The position numbers and the translations under genes are program-made. From contig NZ_QHJE01000001.1 of assembly GCF_013626205.1 (NCBI RefSeq), positions 3,378,265 to 3,442,264 of the forward strand: a stretch of DNA of 64,000 bases. The letters run 5' to 3'. Shown here one piece after another: positions 18,781 through 27,011 of the stretch (its first letter is position 1; each line of letters begins with the position of its first letter). Below the pieces are notes generated by a model. That model ran no database searches, had not been told where the DNA came from, and worked only from the letters and a program-made list of their open reading frames with translations. The DNA comes from Hyphomicrobium methylovorum (GTDB taxonomy: Bacteria; Pseudomonadota; Alphaproteobacteria; Rhizobiales; Hyphomicrobiaceae).

Positions 18781-20094
18781 TCAGAATTGGATGCGGGCAC
18801 CCGTCATGACCATATCGAAATCGTCGAGCTCGACGGTCGCGTTGGCCGAGTTGGTGACATCGCCTTCAGCGTGCCGATAGATCACATAAAGATCCATCGC
18901 AGCGGCATCGATCGTCTGGATGACGCCGGCGCCGATGAACTTCAGGTCGCTGTTGTGGACGTAACCAGAGGCGCCATCGACAGTGAACGACTTGTCGAGG
19001 TTCGAACCTGCATTGTCGTTACGATAGTCGCCGAACACTGTGGTCTTGCCGAGCGGGGTCCACTTCTGCTGGATACCGGCCTGGATGAACCACATTTTGT
19101 CCTTGGACTGGGCGGTCGGATTGAATGCGGCTTCAGCATCGTCGCTGTTCTCGCCGTAGCCACCGTAAACGAAGAGGCCCGTCGGAACGTGCATGACCGA
19201 ACCGGCTGCACCCCACCATTCGCAATCCTGGCCGCTGATCTTCGAGCAGCTTGAGGAATTTTCGTCTGAGTTGTGCTCGTAGCCGACCTTACCGATGACG
19301 TCGAAATCGCCCCAGCTCTTTTTGTAGGTCAGTGCGAGGCCCCACATGTCGTCTTCGCCCCACGAGGCCGTACCGGTGAAGCCGGCGATCTCAGGCGAGT
19401 CGTAACGAACGATGTTGCGGCGGCCGTTCTGGCCGGGCGTGCCGTTGTTGACGCCGCGCAGAACGTCGCTCCAGCGAAGGTTCGAGCCGTTGCCGAAGAA
19501 CGCGCCGTTGCTCCGCAGGAAGAATGCACCCTGCGCCACAGCGGCTGCTTCAGCGTCAGAGTAGTTACGGGTGTTGCCCGTGGCTGCGTCGTCCAGCAGA
19601 TGGTAGGTGGCGGTGCCTTCGAGGCCGACCGTTACCTTACCGAAGGACTTGCTCTTCAGCCACCAGTTGCTCTTACGAACGCTCAGCGTGTTGCTGGACG
19701 AAGAGCTGGCGGAATTCTGATCCCACTTGTTGGATGCGTTGCCCTGAAGGCCGATTTCCAACGTGTAACCGGCGGAGAGATCGCCGTTGATCTTTGCATC
19801 GCCGGCAAACTTGAAGCGCGTCTGCTCAAGCGAGTTCGTGCCGATGTAAGCGTTGCGCTCCGTGCCGTCGTCCCACAGGAACACAGCTTCGTTGACCCAG
19901 CCCGATACGGTCAGCGACACCTTGCGATTGCCTTTGCGCGCTGTCGTCGCTTCGAGTTCCGCGATGCGTTCCTCGAGATCTGCGCAGCAGTTGCCCCCGA
20001 GATCAGCTGCGCTTGCCGGGGAAACCCCTGCGGCAAGACCGAACGCTGCAAGACACGCCCATTGGACGCGCGCCACTTTGAATACCGATGTCAT
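18781..20094 (-). CDS. Porin (Porin_2/Omp2-like)
   Basis: The product of about 437 residues has a signal peptide ending ASA, then a mature N-terminus ADLGGNCCADLEERIAELEA, which contains a Cys-Cys pair and a short leucine-heptad helix. The rest alternates beta-strand-like stretches and ends in Phe (MTGARIQF), as expected for an outer-membrane barrel. A loop cysteine pair (CSKISGQDC) may form a disulfide. The ATG at 20094 is preceded by AGGGG; the open frame continues upstream without a signal peptide. It forms a channel for small solutes. Its first 38 mature residues are identical to those of the three porins at 59995-64000, yet the barrels differ strongly. Confidence 0.9.
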   Translation of the reverse strand: MTSVFKVARVQWACLAAFGLAAGVSPASAADLGGNCCADLEERIAELEATTARKGNRKVSLTVSGWVNEAVFLWDDGTERNAYIGTNSLEQTRFKFAGDAKINGDLSAGYTLEIGLQGNASNKWDQNSASSSSSNTLSVRKSNWWLKSKSFGKVTVGLEGTATYHLLDDAATGNTRNYSDAEAAAVAQGAFFLRSNGAFFGNGSNLRWSDVLRGVNNGTPGQNGRRNIVRYDSPEIAGFTGTASWGEDDMWGLALTYKKSWGDFDVIGKVGYEHNSDENSSSCSKISGQDCEWWGAAGSVMHVPTGLFVYGGYGENSDDAEAAFNPTAQSKDKMWFIQAGIQQKWTPLGKTTVFGDYRNDNAGSNLDKSFTVDGASGYVHNSDLKFIGAGVIQTIDAAAMDLYVIYRHAEGDVTNSANATVELDDFDMVMTGARIQF

Positions 20095-20328
20095 CGGTGC
20101 CCCTTTAATTTGACTAGCCACCCCAACCCCTGAAGCGCTCGTTGTCGGGCGTCCCAGGTCCACCGCTCCGAAAGGTTTACTTTCCCCCAGCGGCTCCACG
20201 GACTGCTAACCACGCGTGTTTTACAGGTTCGTGACAGTGTGACAGCGTTTGCCTTGCTTCGCTGCAGCACTGGCTTTTCCCAATGATTATGTGCTTCTAC
20301 AGCCACAGAGGATTTCAGTAGGCCGACC

Positions 20329-21585
20329 GTGAAAGACGCACATCAATTCGACATCGCCGTTGTTGGAGCAGGGCCTGCGGGGCTGGTGGCGGGGCTCGCT
20401 TGCGCGGCGTCCGGATTGAAGACTGCTGTCATCGGTCCGCGGGCGGACGCGGCCGACGGACGCGTCGCGGCGCTCCTCAACGGCTCGATCAACGTCATCA
20501 AGCGTCTCGGCCTCTGGGAGACGATCGAACCTGTCGCGGCACCTCTGACGGGCATTCGGCTCGTTGACGCGACGGACCACATTTTTCGCGCACCGGAGGT
20601 TCTTTTCGACGCGAGCGAGATCGACCTTCCCGCGTTCGGCTACAACGTCGCCAACTCGGATCTTACGCGCGCGCTCGAAGCCGCGGCCGAAACACGCCTC
20701 GCCCGCATCACGACCCGCGCGGTTACATCATTCGAGTCGACCGACAGCGGCGCCTTCCTGACGACGGCCGATGGCGAGACGGTCACGGCTTCACTCGTCG
20801 CGGCGGCGGACGGACGCAACTCGTTCATCCGTCGCTATGCCGGAATTCCTGTCACGGACTGGTCATATCCGCAGATCGCAGTCGTCACGTCGTTCGCGCA
20901 TCCGCGTCCACATAACGGCGTCTCGACTGAGTTGCATCGACCTTCTGGTCCGCTCACCGTCGTTCCCGGCCCTGGCAATACGTCGAGCCTCGTTTGGGTT
21001 GAGACGCCACGGGAAGCCGAACGACTGCTGAGGCTCGACGACGATGGATTCATACGTGCTCTCAATACGCATATCGCGCCGCTGCTTGGCCCTATAAGCG
21101 CGCTTGCTCCGCGCCGCTCCTATCCGCTATCCGGCCAAACGGCGATGCGTTTCGGCAAGGGGTGCGTCGTGCTCATCGGTGAAGCCGGGCACGTCGTGCC
21201 ACCCATCGGGGCGCAGGGCCTCAATCTTGGGTTTCGTGACGCAGCGGCCCTTGCGGAGATCGCGGCGGCGGCACGGAGCGGCGGATCGGCCATCGGCGCC
21301 CCAGAGACGGTCGATCGCTACGATCGCTCGCGGCGGGCGGACGTCGCGTCGCGTGTGTTCGCGGTCAATCTCCTGAATCGCTCGCTGCTGACGTCATTTC
21401 CCGGCGTCAATCTTGCGCGCGGCGCCGGATTGGCCGCGCTCGCCGCCAGCCGCACCCTTCGCCAGCAGGCGATGCGTGAAGGCGTTTCGCCCTCTCTCGC
21501 GCCCCTTATGCTCACGGCGCCAATTGCCGCCGGAGTGGGAAAAGCCGCGCCCGGCCTTGACGCGCCCTCTCCGTCACGGGCATGA
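20329..21585 (+). CDS. UbiH/COQ6-family FAD monooxygenase
   Basis: The 418-residue flavoprotein begins with VVGAGPAGLVAGLACAASGL (FAD Rossmann loop), has the middle DG motif VAAADGRNS, and the C-terminal GEAGHVVPPIGAQGLNLGFR that marks ubiquinone-ring hydroxylases (usually GD, here GE). It would hydroxylate a polyprenyl-phenol intermediate in ubiquinone synthesis; the ring position cannot be read from sequence. The start is a GTG at 20329. It is divergent from the porin across 234 bp. It is a distant paralogue of the partial flavoprotein at 1-781. Confidence 0.88.
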   Translation: MKDAHQFDIAVVGAGPAGLVAGLACAASGLKTAVIGPRADAADGRVAALLNGSINVIKRLGLWETIEPVAAPLTGIRLVDATDHIFRAPEVLFDASEIDLPAFGYNVANSDLTRALEAAAETRLARITTRAVTSFESTDSGAFLTTADGETVTASLVAAADGRNSFIRRYAGIPVTDWSYPQIAVVTSFAHPRPHNGVSTELHRPSGPLTVVPGPGNTSSLVWVETPREAERLLRLDDDGFIRALNTHIAPLLGPISALAPRRSYPLSGQTAMRFGKGCVVLIGEAGHVVPPIGAQGLNLGFRDAAALAEIAAAARSGGSAIGAPETVDRYDRSRRADVASRVFAVNLLNRSLLTSFPGVNLARGAGLAALAASRTLRQQAMREGVSPSLAPLMLTAPIAAGVGKAAPGLDAPSPSRA

Positions 21586-21673
21586 CCCTCGCAACGATTG
21601 AACGCTAGCTTTTCGGGTGCGCTGGGGATGCGTATCGGGCGGGATTTGATCCTCCCCGCGGTTGCCCGTGCCA

Positions 21674-22618
21674 ATGCTCGCTGGGAGACTTCGACTGAGC
21701 ACTGCCGTCGTATCGCCGCTGCGCGATCTGCAGTTCCGACTGGAATACGCGCTGCTTCGCGTCATCGCGGGCGGGATCCGCGCCGTGCCCCTCGATTGGG
21801 CGACGCGGTTCTCGGCCTGGTCGTGGCGACGTCTTGCGCCGATCATCAATCCGAAGCGGCACAACCGGGCACTCGATAATCTCCGCATCGCCTTTCCGGA
21901 AAAAACCGAGGAAGAGCGTCTCGCGATTGCGCTCGCTCACTGGGAGAACCTTGGCCGGGTGATGGCCGAGACGATGCGCATCGATCAGATCATCGCCGAT
22001 CCCTCGCGCATGACGATCCGCGATCCACATGTGTTCAGCCGTTATTCGAGCAAGCTTGGGCCGATCGTTGGCGCGTCGCTCCATGTCGGCAATTGGGAGC
22101 TGGCAATCTGGCCGCTGACGATTGCTGGCGCCGATCCGGCATGTGTCTATCGCAGCGTGAACAACCCGTACGTCGACCGCTACATCCGCTACCAGCGCCG
22201 GGACCTTTATCCTGGCGGGCTCTTTGGGCGTGGCAAGGTCGAAGGCGAACACGACGAAAGCCAGAAGACGGCGCGCCTCATCATGGATTTCGTGCGTCGC
22301 GGCGGCCGCCTCGGGCTCGTTTGCGATCTCTATGACCGGACAGGATTGCCGGTTCCCTTTTTCGGCAAGCCTGCGCGCACCGTCGCGATACCGGCGATGA
22401 TTGCGCGCAGAACGGGCGCACGGATCTGGATGTCACGCTGCCTGCGCGTCGGGAAGGACAGCCGTTTCGAAATCGAGCTCAAGGAGCTTCGCATTCCGCG
22501 CACGGCCAATCACGGTGAAGACGTGAAATGGGCCACCGCCGAAATGACGCGGCAGTTCGAAGCCTGGGTGCGGGAAACGCCGGAACAGTGGATGTGGTCG
22601 AACCGGCGCTGGAGCTGA
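21674..22618 (+). CDS. Lipid A biosynthesis (lauroyl) acyltransferase, LpxL/HtrB family
   Basis: A protein of about 314 residues with a hydrophobic N-terminal stretch and the acyltransferase motif HVGNWE (His and Glu catalytic, near residue 135), then VYRSVNNPYVD and LGLVCDLYDRTGLPVPFFGKPA, and a C-terminal PEQWMWSNRRW typical of LpxL/LpxM. It adds a secondary acyl chain to lipid A precursors at the inner membrane. The start is uncertain: ATG at 21674 or TTG four codons earlier; neither has a clear ribosome-binding site. It follows the UbiH-like gene by about 90 bp on the same strand. Confidence 0.88.
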   Translation: MLAGRLRLSTAVVSPLRDLQFRLEYALLRVIAGGIRAVPLDWATRFSAWSWRRLAPIINPKRHNRALDNLRIAFPEKTEEERLAIALAHWENLGRVMAETMRIDQIIADPSRMTIRDPHVFSRYSSKLGPIVGASLHVGNWELAIWPLTIAGADPACVYRSVNNPYVDRYIRYQRRDLYPGGLFGRGKVEGEHDESQKTARLIMDFVRRGGRLGLVCDLYDRTGLPVPFFGKPARTVAIPAMIARRTGARIWMSRCLRVGKDSRFEIELKELRIPRTANHGEDVKWATAEMTRQFEAWVRETPEQWMWSNRRWS

Positions 22619-22716
22619 TCGGCGGGCGGTTTCTGTGGCCATCCGGCGTGCGTTAGCGCGGGGGAACAGTTCTCGACCGAGGAGCGTTTTATAGGTCTCA
22701 TCAACGAGGGCCCTCG

Positions 22717-23553
22717 ATGCGCGACACCCTCACCCCCTTGCGCTCTTTCATCATCTTTCTCGGGTTGCTGTTCCCGACGCTGGCGCTCATCCCGCTGGGC
22801 AGTCTGTGGCTATGGCAGAACGGCTATCTCATCTACTGGGCTGGCGCGACGCTCGCGTGCACGCTGATCGCGTACATCTTCGAGCGCACGACGCTCAGCG
22901 GCGTCCCGGAACGACCGACCGTCGGTGAAACGCTCAGCGGCCCTGCGGGCGACCTCAAAATGAGTGACGGCGTGGACCCTCTACGGGCGCGAGCGGAAGC
23001 TGCCGTCGAGCAACTCGCGAACAAAGCCGCGACCGAAACGATCGACTCGTGGGACGGACTTCTGCAAACCGGTCTGAACACGGTCGAAACAGTCGCGAAG
23101 GTCTATCATCCAGACCGCGATGATCCGATGCTGCGCTTTACGGTGCCGGAAGCGTTGACACTGGTGGAACAAGTAAGCGGGCGGCTTCGCCCTGTCTTCG
23201 AAGGCATTATTCCGTTTGGAGGCCGTCTGACGGTTGCGCAATTCGCGCAGATTTATCGTTGGCGCGGGATTTACGACTTCGCGGGGCGTGCCTGGTCGAT
23301 CTGGCGTGTTCTGCGCGTCGTCAATCCCGCAACGGCCCTTACGTACGAAATGCGCGAGCGGCTTTCAGGCTCGCTGCTGCAGTGGTTGAAGGGATCGATC
23401 ACCGGACGGCTCTCACGCGCTTTCGTCAACGAAGTCGGTGCGGCGTCTGTCGATCTGTACAGCGGCGAACTCAGGAGAGCCGCCGCTGCCGGTCGTGCGC
23501 AGTCAAAATCGAAAGTGCCGCCGCCTGCTTCAGACGCCGAACCTCAAGCGTGA
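22717..23553 (+). CDS. Membrane protein of unknown function resembling the N-terminal region of HSR1-type GTPases
   Basis: The 278-residue protein has two N-terminal membrane helices (FIIFLGLLFPTLALIPLG and YWAGATLACTLIAYIF), a soluble part with KVYHPDRDDPMLRFTVPEAL and LVEQVSGRLRP, then PFGGRLTVAQFAQIYRWR and NPATALTYEMRER. From memory these segments recall the region upstream of the GTPase domain in long membrane GTPases of gammaproteobacteria, but no P-loop is present here, so it would be that domain alone. AGGG and the ATG are both part of a GAGGGCCCTCG palindrome. It overlaps the next, convergent gene by 10 bp. Confidence 0.6.
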   Translation: MRDTLTPLRSFIIFLGLLFPTLALIPLGSLWLWQNGYLIYWAGATLACTLIAYIFERTTLSGVPERPTVGETLSGPAGDLKMSDGVDPLRARAEAAVEQLANKAATETIDSWDGLLQTGLNTVETVAKVYHPDRDDPMLRFTVPEALTLVEQVSGRLRPVFEGIIPFGGRLTVAQFAQIYRWRGIYDFAGRAWSIWRVLRVVNPATALTYEMRERLSGSLLQWLKGSITGRLSRAFVNEVGAASVDLYSGELRRAAAAGRAQSKSKVPPPASDAEPQA

Positions 23554-24050
23554 GGCGTGCGATCCGGTTGCGGCCGGGGCGTTGGATCGGCGTTGCCGGT
23601 GTTTTGTTCAGGAGACTTTGCATTTGCGAAAGCGTGACCACCGACGGCCGTGGCAATCGCAATCAGCGAAGCAGCACCTTTCGACGAGCGTAGAAGCGGC
23701 ATCACGATAGGCAATGCGCTCATCACTTGTGACATGTCGAATGGTAGACCGCTCTGCGATGCCTTTTCCTTCTCGGCGGCTTCGATACGTGCACGTGCCG
23801 CGGCCTCTTCCTTCGCCGCCTTCTCATTCGAGATAACGATGGAGCGGACGACAAGCCCGACGAGCGCCAGCACGATTGCGACGGCGAAGCAGGCTCCAAG
23901 CGTTCCATAGTGATCTAATGCGAGCAGCCACACGCCGCGCATGGCAAGTACAATTGCGCCAATGAGGCACGCTGCGAAAGCAGCGCGCCCCAAATAGGCG
24001 TTAAAGGTATTGTCGACGGATCGTTTCGCTCTGCCTAAAACAGACTTCAC
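23544..24050 (-). CDS. Hypothetical membrane protein with coiled coil
   Basis: A GTG start at 24050 with GAGGA upstream gives 168 residues: two membrane helices (AAFAACLIGAIVLAMRGVWL and GACFAVAIVLALVGLVVRSI), a charged Ala/Glu/Lys coiled coil (NEKAAKEEAAARARIEAAEK), and a second hydrophobic part near LIAIATAVGGHAF. The layout is like DUF1469-type holin-like proteins, but no clear match is recognised. It belongs to a run of small envelope or stress genes on this strand. Confidence 0.6.
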   Translation of the reverse strand: MKSVLGRAKRSVDNTFNAYLGRAAFAACLIGAIVLAMRGVWLLALDHYGTLGACFAVAIVLALVGLVVRSIVISNEKAAKEEAAARARIEAAEKEKASQSGLPFDMSQVMSALPIVMPLLRSSKGAASLIAIATAVGGHAFANAKSPEQNTGNADPTPRPQPDRTPHA

Positions 24051-24124
24051 AGATCATTCCTCTTTGCGGGGGCGCGAGACCGAATGAGATCTTGAACGCG
24101 AGCGAACTCGCGAGGCGAACCGAG

Positions 24125-24391
24125 TTACGACTTCCAGATTGCTCCGACGACGAAACCGATTGCAGCGGCCGTCAGAAGCGTTGTGAGAGGCTGATCTCTG
24201 ACCGAGCGATCAATCTGGCCTTTGATGTTACCGGCGAAATCTTCGACCTGATCGCGCGCTTCGCTTGCAGCTTCCTGCACGCGGTCGGCGGCCGCATCGA
24301 ACGACTGTTTCGCTTTGCCTTTGATGTCTTCAATCGAGCCAGAACCGTAGCTTGAAGACGATGATTGGGCTGTCATGTCATTTGACTCCAT
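24125..24391 (-). CDS. DUF883 (YqjD/ElaB)-like membrane-anchored protein
   Basis: The 88-residue protein has a Ser-rich start, an amphipathic helix (IEDIKGKAKQSFDAAADRVQ onward) and a C-terminal membrane helix (TTLLTAAAIGFVVGAIW). That is the layout of YqjD/ElaB, inner-membrane proteins that bind ribosomes in stationary phase. Two starts are possible: ATG at 24391, or ATG at 24376 with GGAG just upstream. Stress or stationary-phase expression is inferred from the family. Confidence 0.75.
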   Translation of the reverse strand: MESNDMTAQSSSSSYGSGSIEDIKGKAKQSFDAAADRVQEAASEARDQVEDFAGNIKGQIDRSVRDQPLTTLLTAAAIGFVVGAIWKS

Positions 24392-24546
24392 GGTTGCAAT
24401 TGCCCTTGTGCAACGCCGTGCCCAGACGTTGGTTGCACCATGGTCGGATTATCCGTCGCCGCGCCGAAAACACGGGAACAGCAGCCGCGCAAATGCTAGC
24501 CGCCGGGCACCGCGCCGATGTTCGGATAAGCCTGTAAACACGCGGG

Positions 24547-24837
24547 TTACCGGGCTGCCGTCTTCGCGACGCCGCGGCGGTGCGCAACTTCTGCGGCGGA
24601 AACCTCTCCGGCCGCGACAAGTGCGTTGACGCAGGTTTTTGACAGCCCAGAGCCGACCGCTCTCATGCAAGACCGAACTTGCGGGCTGTCTGGGCTGTGG
24701 GCGCTGCAGTGAGCGTAATAGTCGGCGGCGCACGCCACCTGAACGCGCAGATTTACGGCAGAGGCATTTCCGGTCAAAGCCGTGAGGGCGGTTAACGTGA
24801 CTGCAGCGGCCAAAACGGTGCGAGGCGAAGCTTGCAT
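24547..24837 (-). CDS. Small exported cysteine-containing protein
   Basis: The 96-residue protein has a signal peptide ending NASA (about residue 26), then a mature domain with four cysteines spaced as VACAADYYAHCSAH, VRSCMRA and SKTCVNALVAAGEV. Similar Cys-patterned periplasmic proteins are common in Rhizobiales but have no assigned role that I know. GGAG lies 7 bases before the ATG. The spacing suggests two disulfides. Confidence 0.7.
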   Translation of the reverse strand: MQASPRTVLAAAVTLTALTALTGNASAVNLRVQVACAADYYAHCSAHSPDSPQVRSCMRAVGSGLSKTCVNALVAAGEVSAAEVAHRRGVAKTAAR

Positions 24838-24950
24838 CGGCGATCTCCATACTATCCAGCGGCCAAGCCATCTTGGCCTTTGCTGAATGAGATGCCGGAC
24901 TTCAAAGGTTCGCGCTGTTCCCGCCGTTACGCGGGGCGTATTGGAGACGC

Positions 24951-24981
24951 AAAAAAACCCGAAGCGATGAGCCTCGGGTTT
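24951..24981 (-). terminator. Terminator of the 25394-25040 transcript
   Basis: On the minus strand AACCCGA and TCGGGTT pair around a roughly 12-base loop and are followed by a run of seven T. It lies about 60 bp after the stop of the 27-residue gene. Confidence 0.75.
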
Positions 24982-25039
24982 AGTTTGAAGTCTAGGATGG
25001 ATTCAGCGCGGGACGTAGATAGGTAAAAAAGCGTCAAAT

Positions 25040-25123
25040 TCAGTGAAGGAAGCCGAAGAGGTGCAAGCCGATGATGACGACCAGCGGAACACCGGCAAAC
25101 CAGAGAATTAAATCGCGTGCCAT
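25040..25123 (-). CDS. 27-residue single-helix membrane protein
   Basis: A complete short frame from ATG at 25123 to TGA at 25040-25042 encodes MARDLILWFAGVPLVV followed by IIGLHLFGFLH, one membrane helix. A perfect AAGGAG lies 7 bases upstream and is itself the last two codons (AAG GAG) of the gene before it, whose stop is 4 bp away, so the two are translated together. Terminator downstream. The pattern of Trp/Leu plus Gly-Val-Pro then a hydrophobic run recurs in small stress-associated proteins of Proteobacteria. Function unknown. Confidence 0.75.
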   Translation of the reverse strand: MARDLILWFAGVPLVVIIGLHLFGFLH

Positions 25124-25127
25124 GTCG

Positions 25128-25394
25128 TTACTCCTTCATTTGGTTGTTTGAGCTCGCGCCTGACTCGGCGTTTCGAGCGGTAGGGACAGGGGGGACAGAC
25201 TGTGACGCCGACTCGTCCGGCGACCGTGCCATTCCGAGCAATTCGTCGAGGTGCCGGCGAGCTTCGGACAGATGCTTGCTCGCTTCCTCGCCGCGCATAA
25301 ACACTCCGTTTTGAGCAGCACCGCGAAGCTCGTTTTCAAGGTCCCAAAGCGTTTTCAGGACTTTCGGAATTGAGTCTTTGATACTTTCGGCCAT
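25128..25394 (-). CDS. Small hypothetical helical protein
   Basis: The 88-residue protein is soluble and mostly helical (VLKTLWDLENELRGAAQNGV, then SKHLSEARRHLDELLGMA) with a Ser/Pro-rich tail. AGAGG lies before the ATG. The tail codons supply the ribosome-binding site of the 27-residue membrane protein, so the pair forms a two-gene operon with its own terminator. No family recognised. Confidence 0.7.
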   Translation of the reverse strand: MAESIKDSIPKVLKTLWDLENELRGAAQNGVFMRGEEASKHLSEARRHLDELLGMARSPDESASQSVPPVPTARNAESGASSNNQMKE

Positions 25395-25552
25395 TGGAAC
25401 CTCTCGGCGCCTTTCAGGGATATGACTGTTCTATGAACGCCGCGCTCCGCCATCAGTTCCAATTGCGCGTCGTATCTTGATCGTCGATACGTTAACGCCG
25501 GGCTGGCCAACGCCGACCCTCTCCACCGTTTCCGCAATAAGCCGAGATCTTC

Positions 25553-25900
25553 ATGCTATCGCAAAACCTTCTTCCGATCGCGCTGCTGGCGATGTCGAAC
25601 GTATTCATGACGTTCGCGTGGTACGGCCATTTGAAATACACCGACCGTCCGCTGATGCTCGTCATCGTCGTCAGCTGGGGAATCGCGTTTTTTGAGTATT
25701 GTTTAGCGGTGCCTGCAAATCGCATCGGACACACCGTTTATTCGGCGGCCGAACTCAAGACGATGCAGGAGGTCATTACGCTGATCGTATTCGCGGTCTT
25801 CTCTGTCGCGTATCTCAAAGAGCCGCTGACGATCAATCACGCTATTGGTTTTCTTTTGATCGCGTCAGGCGCGTTCTTCGTGTTCAAGGGGCCGCTCTAA
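25553..25900 (+). CDS. DMT-family (DUF486) membrane protein
   Basis: The 115-residue protein with four predicted helices contains NVFMTFAWYGHLKY and AELKTMQEVITLIVFAVFSV, the DUF486 signature, ending in LLIASGAFFVFKG. These are short relatives of drug/metabolite transporters and are probably dimeric; the substrate is unknown. It is a single gene, convergent with the exported protein at 25938. Confidence 0.9.
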   Translation: MLSQNLLPIALLAMSNVFMTFAWYGHLKYTDRPLMLVIVVSWGIAFFEYCLAVPANRIGHTVYSAAELKTMQEVITLIVFAVFSVAYLKEPLTINHAIGFLLIASGAFFVFKGPL

Positions 25901-25937
25901 ACCGCGGCGCGCTCTCCTCACATCTATGCAGAGCAAG

Positions 25938-26951
25938 TCAGTTGATCGGTACGCTCAACTGGAATTTGCTGTTGACGCTGCGTTCGGATTCAGACGCGCC
26001 GACGCCATTGACGCCGGTCGTCACGCTCAACGTGTATGCGTCGGGACTGACGTATTTGATGCCAGCTTCAGCCGACCGTTCGGCAGCAAGCGCATCGATT
26101 GTTTCGCGTCCGCTGGTGCTGACATCGAATTCGCGCTTGTAGCTGACGTATGGCTCGATCGTCTTGCCGTTTTCGAGTGAGAAGGAATGATTGATCTTCG
26201 GCGACAGCGTCACCGAGCTTTTCTCCATCACGCCGGATGCCGCGGCGAATTCGGCGTTGCCCGCCTGCCATTGACTGCGCGCATCCAGGCTCAACATCGG
26301 TGCGGCCTGAAGCGTGACGTAAGCGGACGCTTTGGAATCGGCCTCCGTCGCCGCACTTGCCGCCGTGCGCGCGTCACCACGTTCGGCAGATACGCCAACG
26401 GTCGCGGAGCGTGACAGCTTGTAATCCGCACCGACGCCAGCGCGCGTCGCCTGGTCTGTATTGCCGTTGTATCCGTTGACGTCGACATTGGTCCAAACGT
26501 CCAGCGCCGACTTCCGGACCGGGCCTTTCGGCAGCGGAATGGCGCTTGGTGTTGCATCCGGATCTGAGAAGCTGCGCGACGCTTTCTGGGCGTTGAAGCT
26601 GCGGACATCGTCGAGGCTGGTGCGTACCGAGACGCCCGTGTCGGATGAATTGACTCTTACCGGCGCGCCCGCAGCGCGTTGCGCGATCCAGGGCGTGCCA
26701 CCGGCCGTTCCATCCAAATGCGGTGCCGTCTGCGCATTCAGCGCATCCTCGACGTCAACGTCCTGCCATGTGAGATCACAGTTCGAGATTTGAACATCGC
26801 TCGTGCTCGCTGCCCCCTCGATGCAGTCTGCGCGAGCCGCAGACGAAAATGGGACCGCCATGGCGAGACTTGCAACAATGGCGCACGGGGCGACGGTGGC
26901 ACGCAGCGCGCGGGGCATCGTCACCAAAGATTTCACGCAGAACGAGAGCAT
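25938..26951 (-). CDS. Exported protein with autotransporter-like beta-barrel region
   Basis: The ATG at 26951 has a perfect AGGAGG 4 bases upstream and gives about 337 residues. A signal peptide ends near SSAARA. The N-terminal 120 residues have two cysteines and no recognised fold. From about 150 the sequence alternates polar and apolar residues in strand-like units (AYVTLQAAPMLSLDARSQW, IEPYVSYKREFDVSTSG, AYTLSVTTGVNG) as in autotransporter-type barrels. It ends in VPIN, not the aromatic residue usual for barrels. Location in the outer membrane is inferred; function unknown. Confidence 0.6.
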   Translation of the reverse strand: MLSFCVKSLVTMPRALRATVAPCAIVASLAMAVPFSSAARADCIEGAASTSDVQISNCDLTWQDVDVEDALNAQTAPHLDGTAGGTPWIAQRAAGAPVRVNSSDTGVSVRTSLDDVRSFNAQKASRSFSDPDATPSAIPLPKGPVRKSALDVWTNVDVNGYNGNTDQATRAGVGADYKLSRSATVGVSAERGDARTAASAATEADSKASAYVTLQAAPMLSLDARSQWQAGNAEFAAASGVMEKSSVTLSPKINHSFSLENGKTIEPYVSYKREFDVSTSGRETIDALAAERSAEAGIKYVSPDAYTLSVTTGVNGVGASESERSVNSKFQLSVPIN

Positions 26952-27011
26952 ATGGCCTCCTAACGTCGAACTTTGATTATGATGTGGCACACCACCCCTA
27001 TGCCCTGAATC

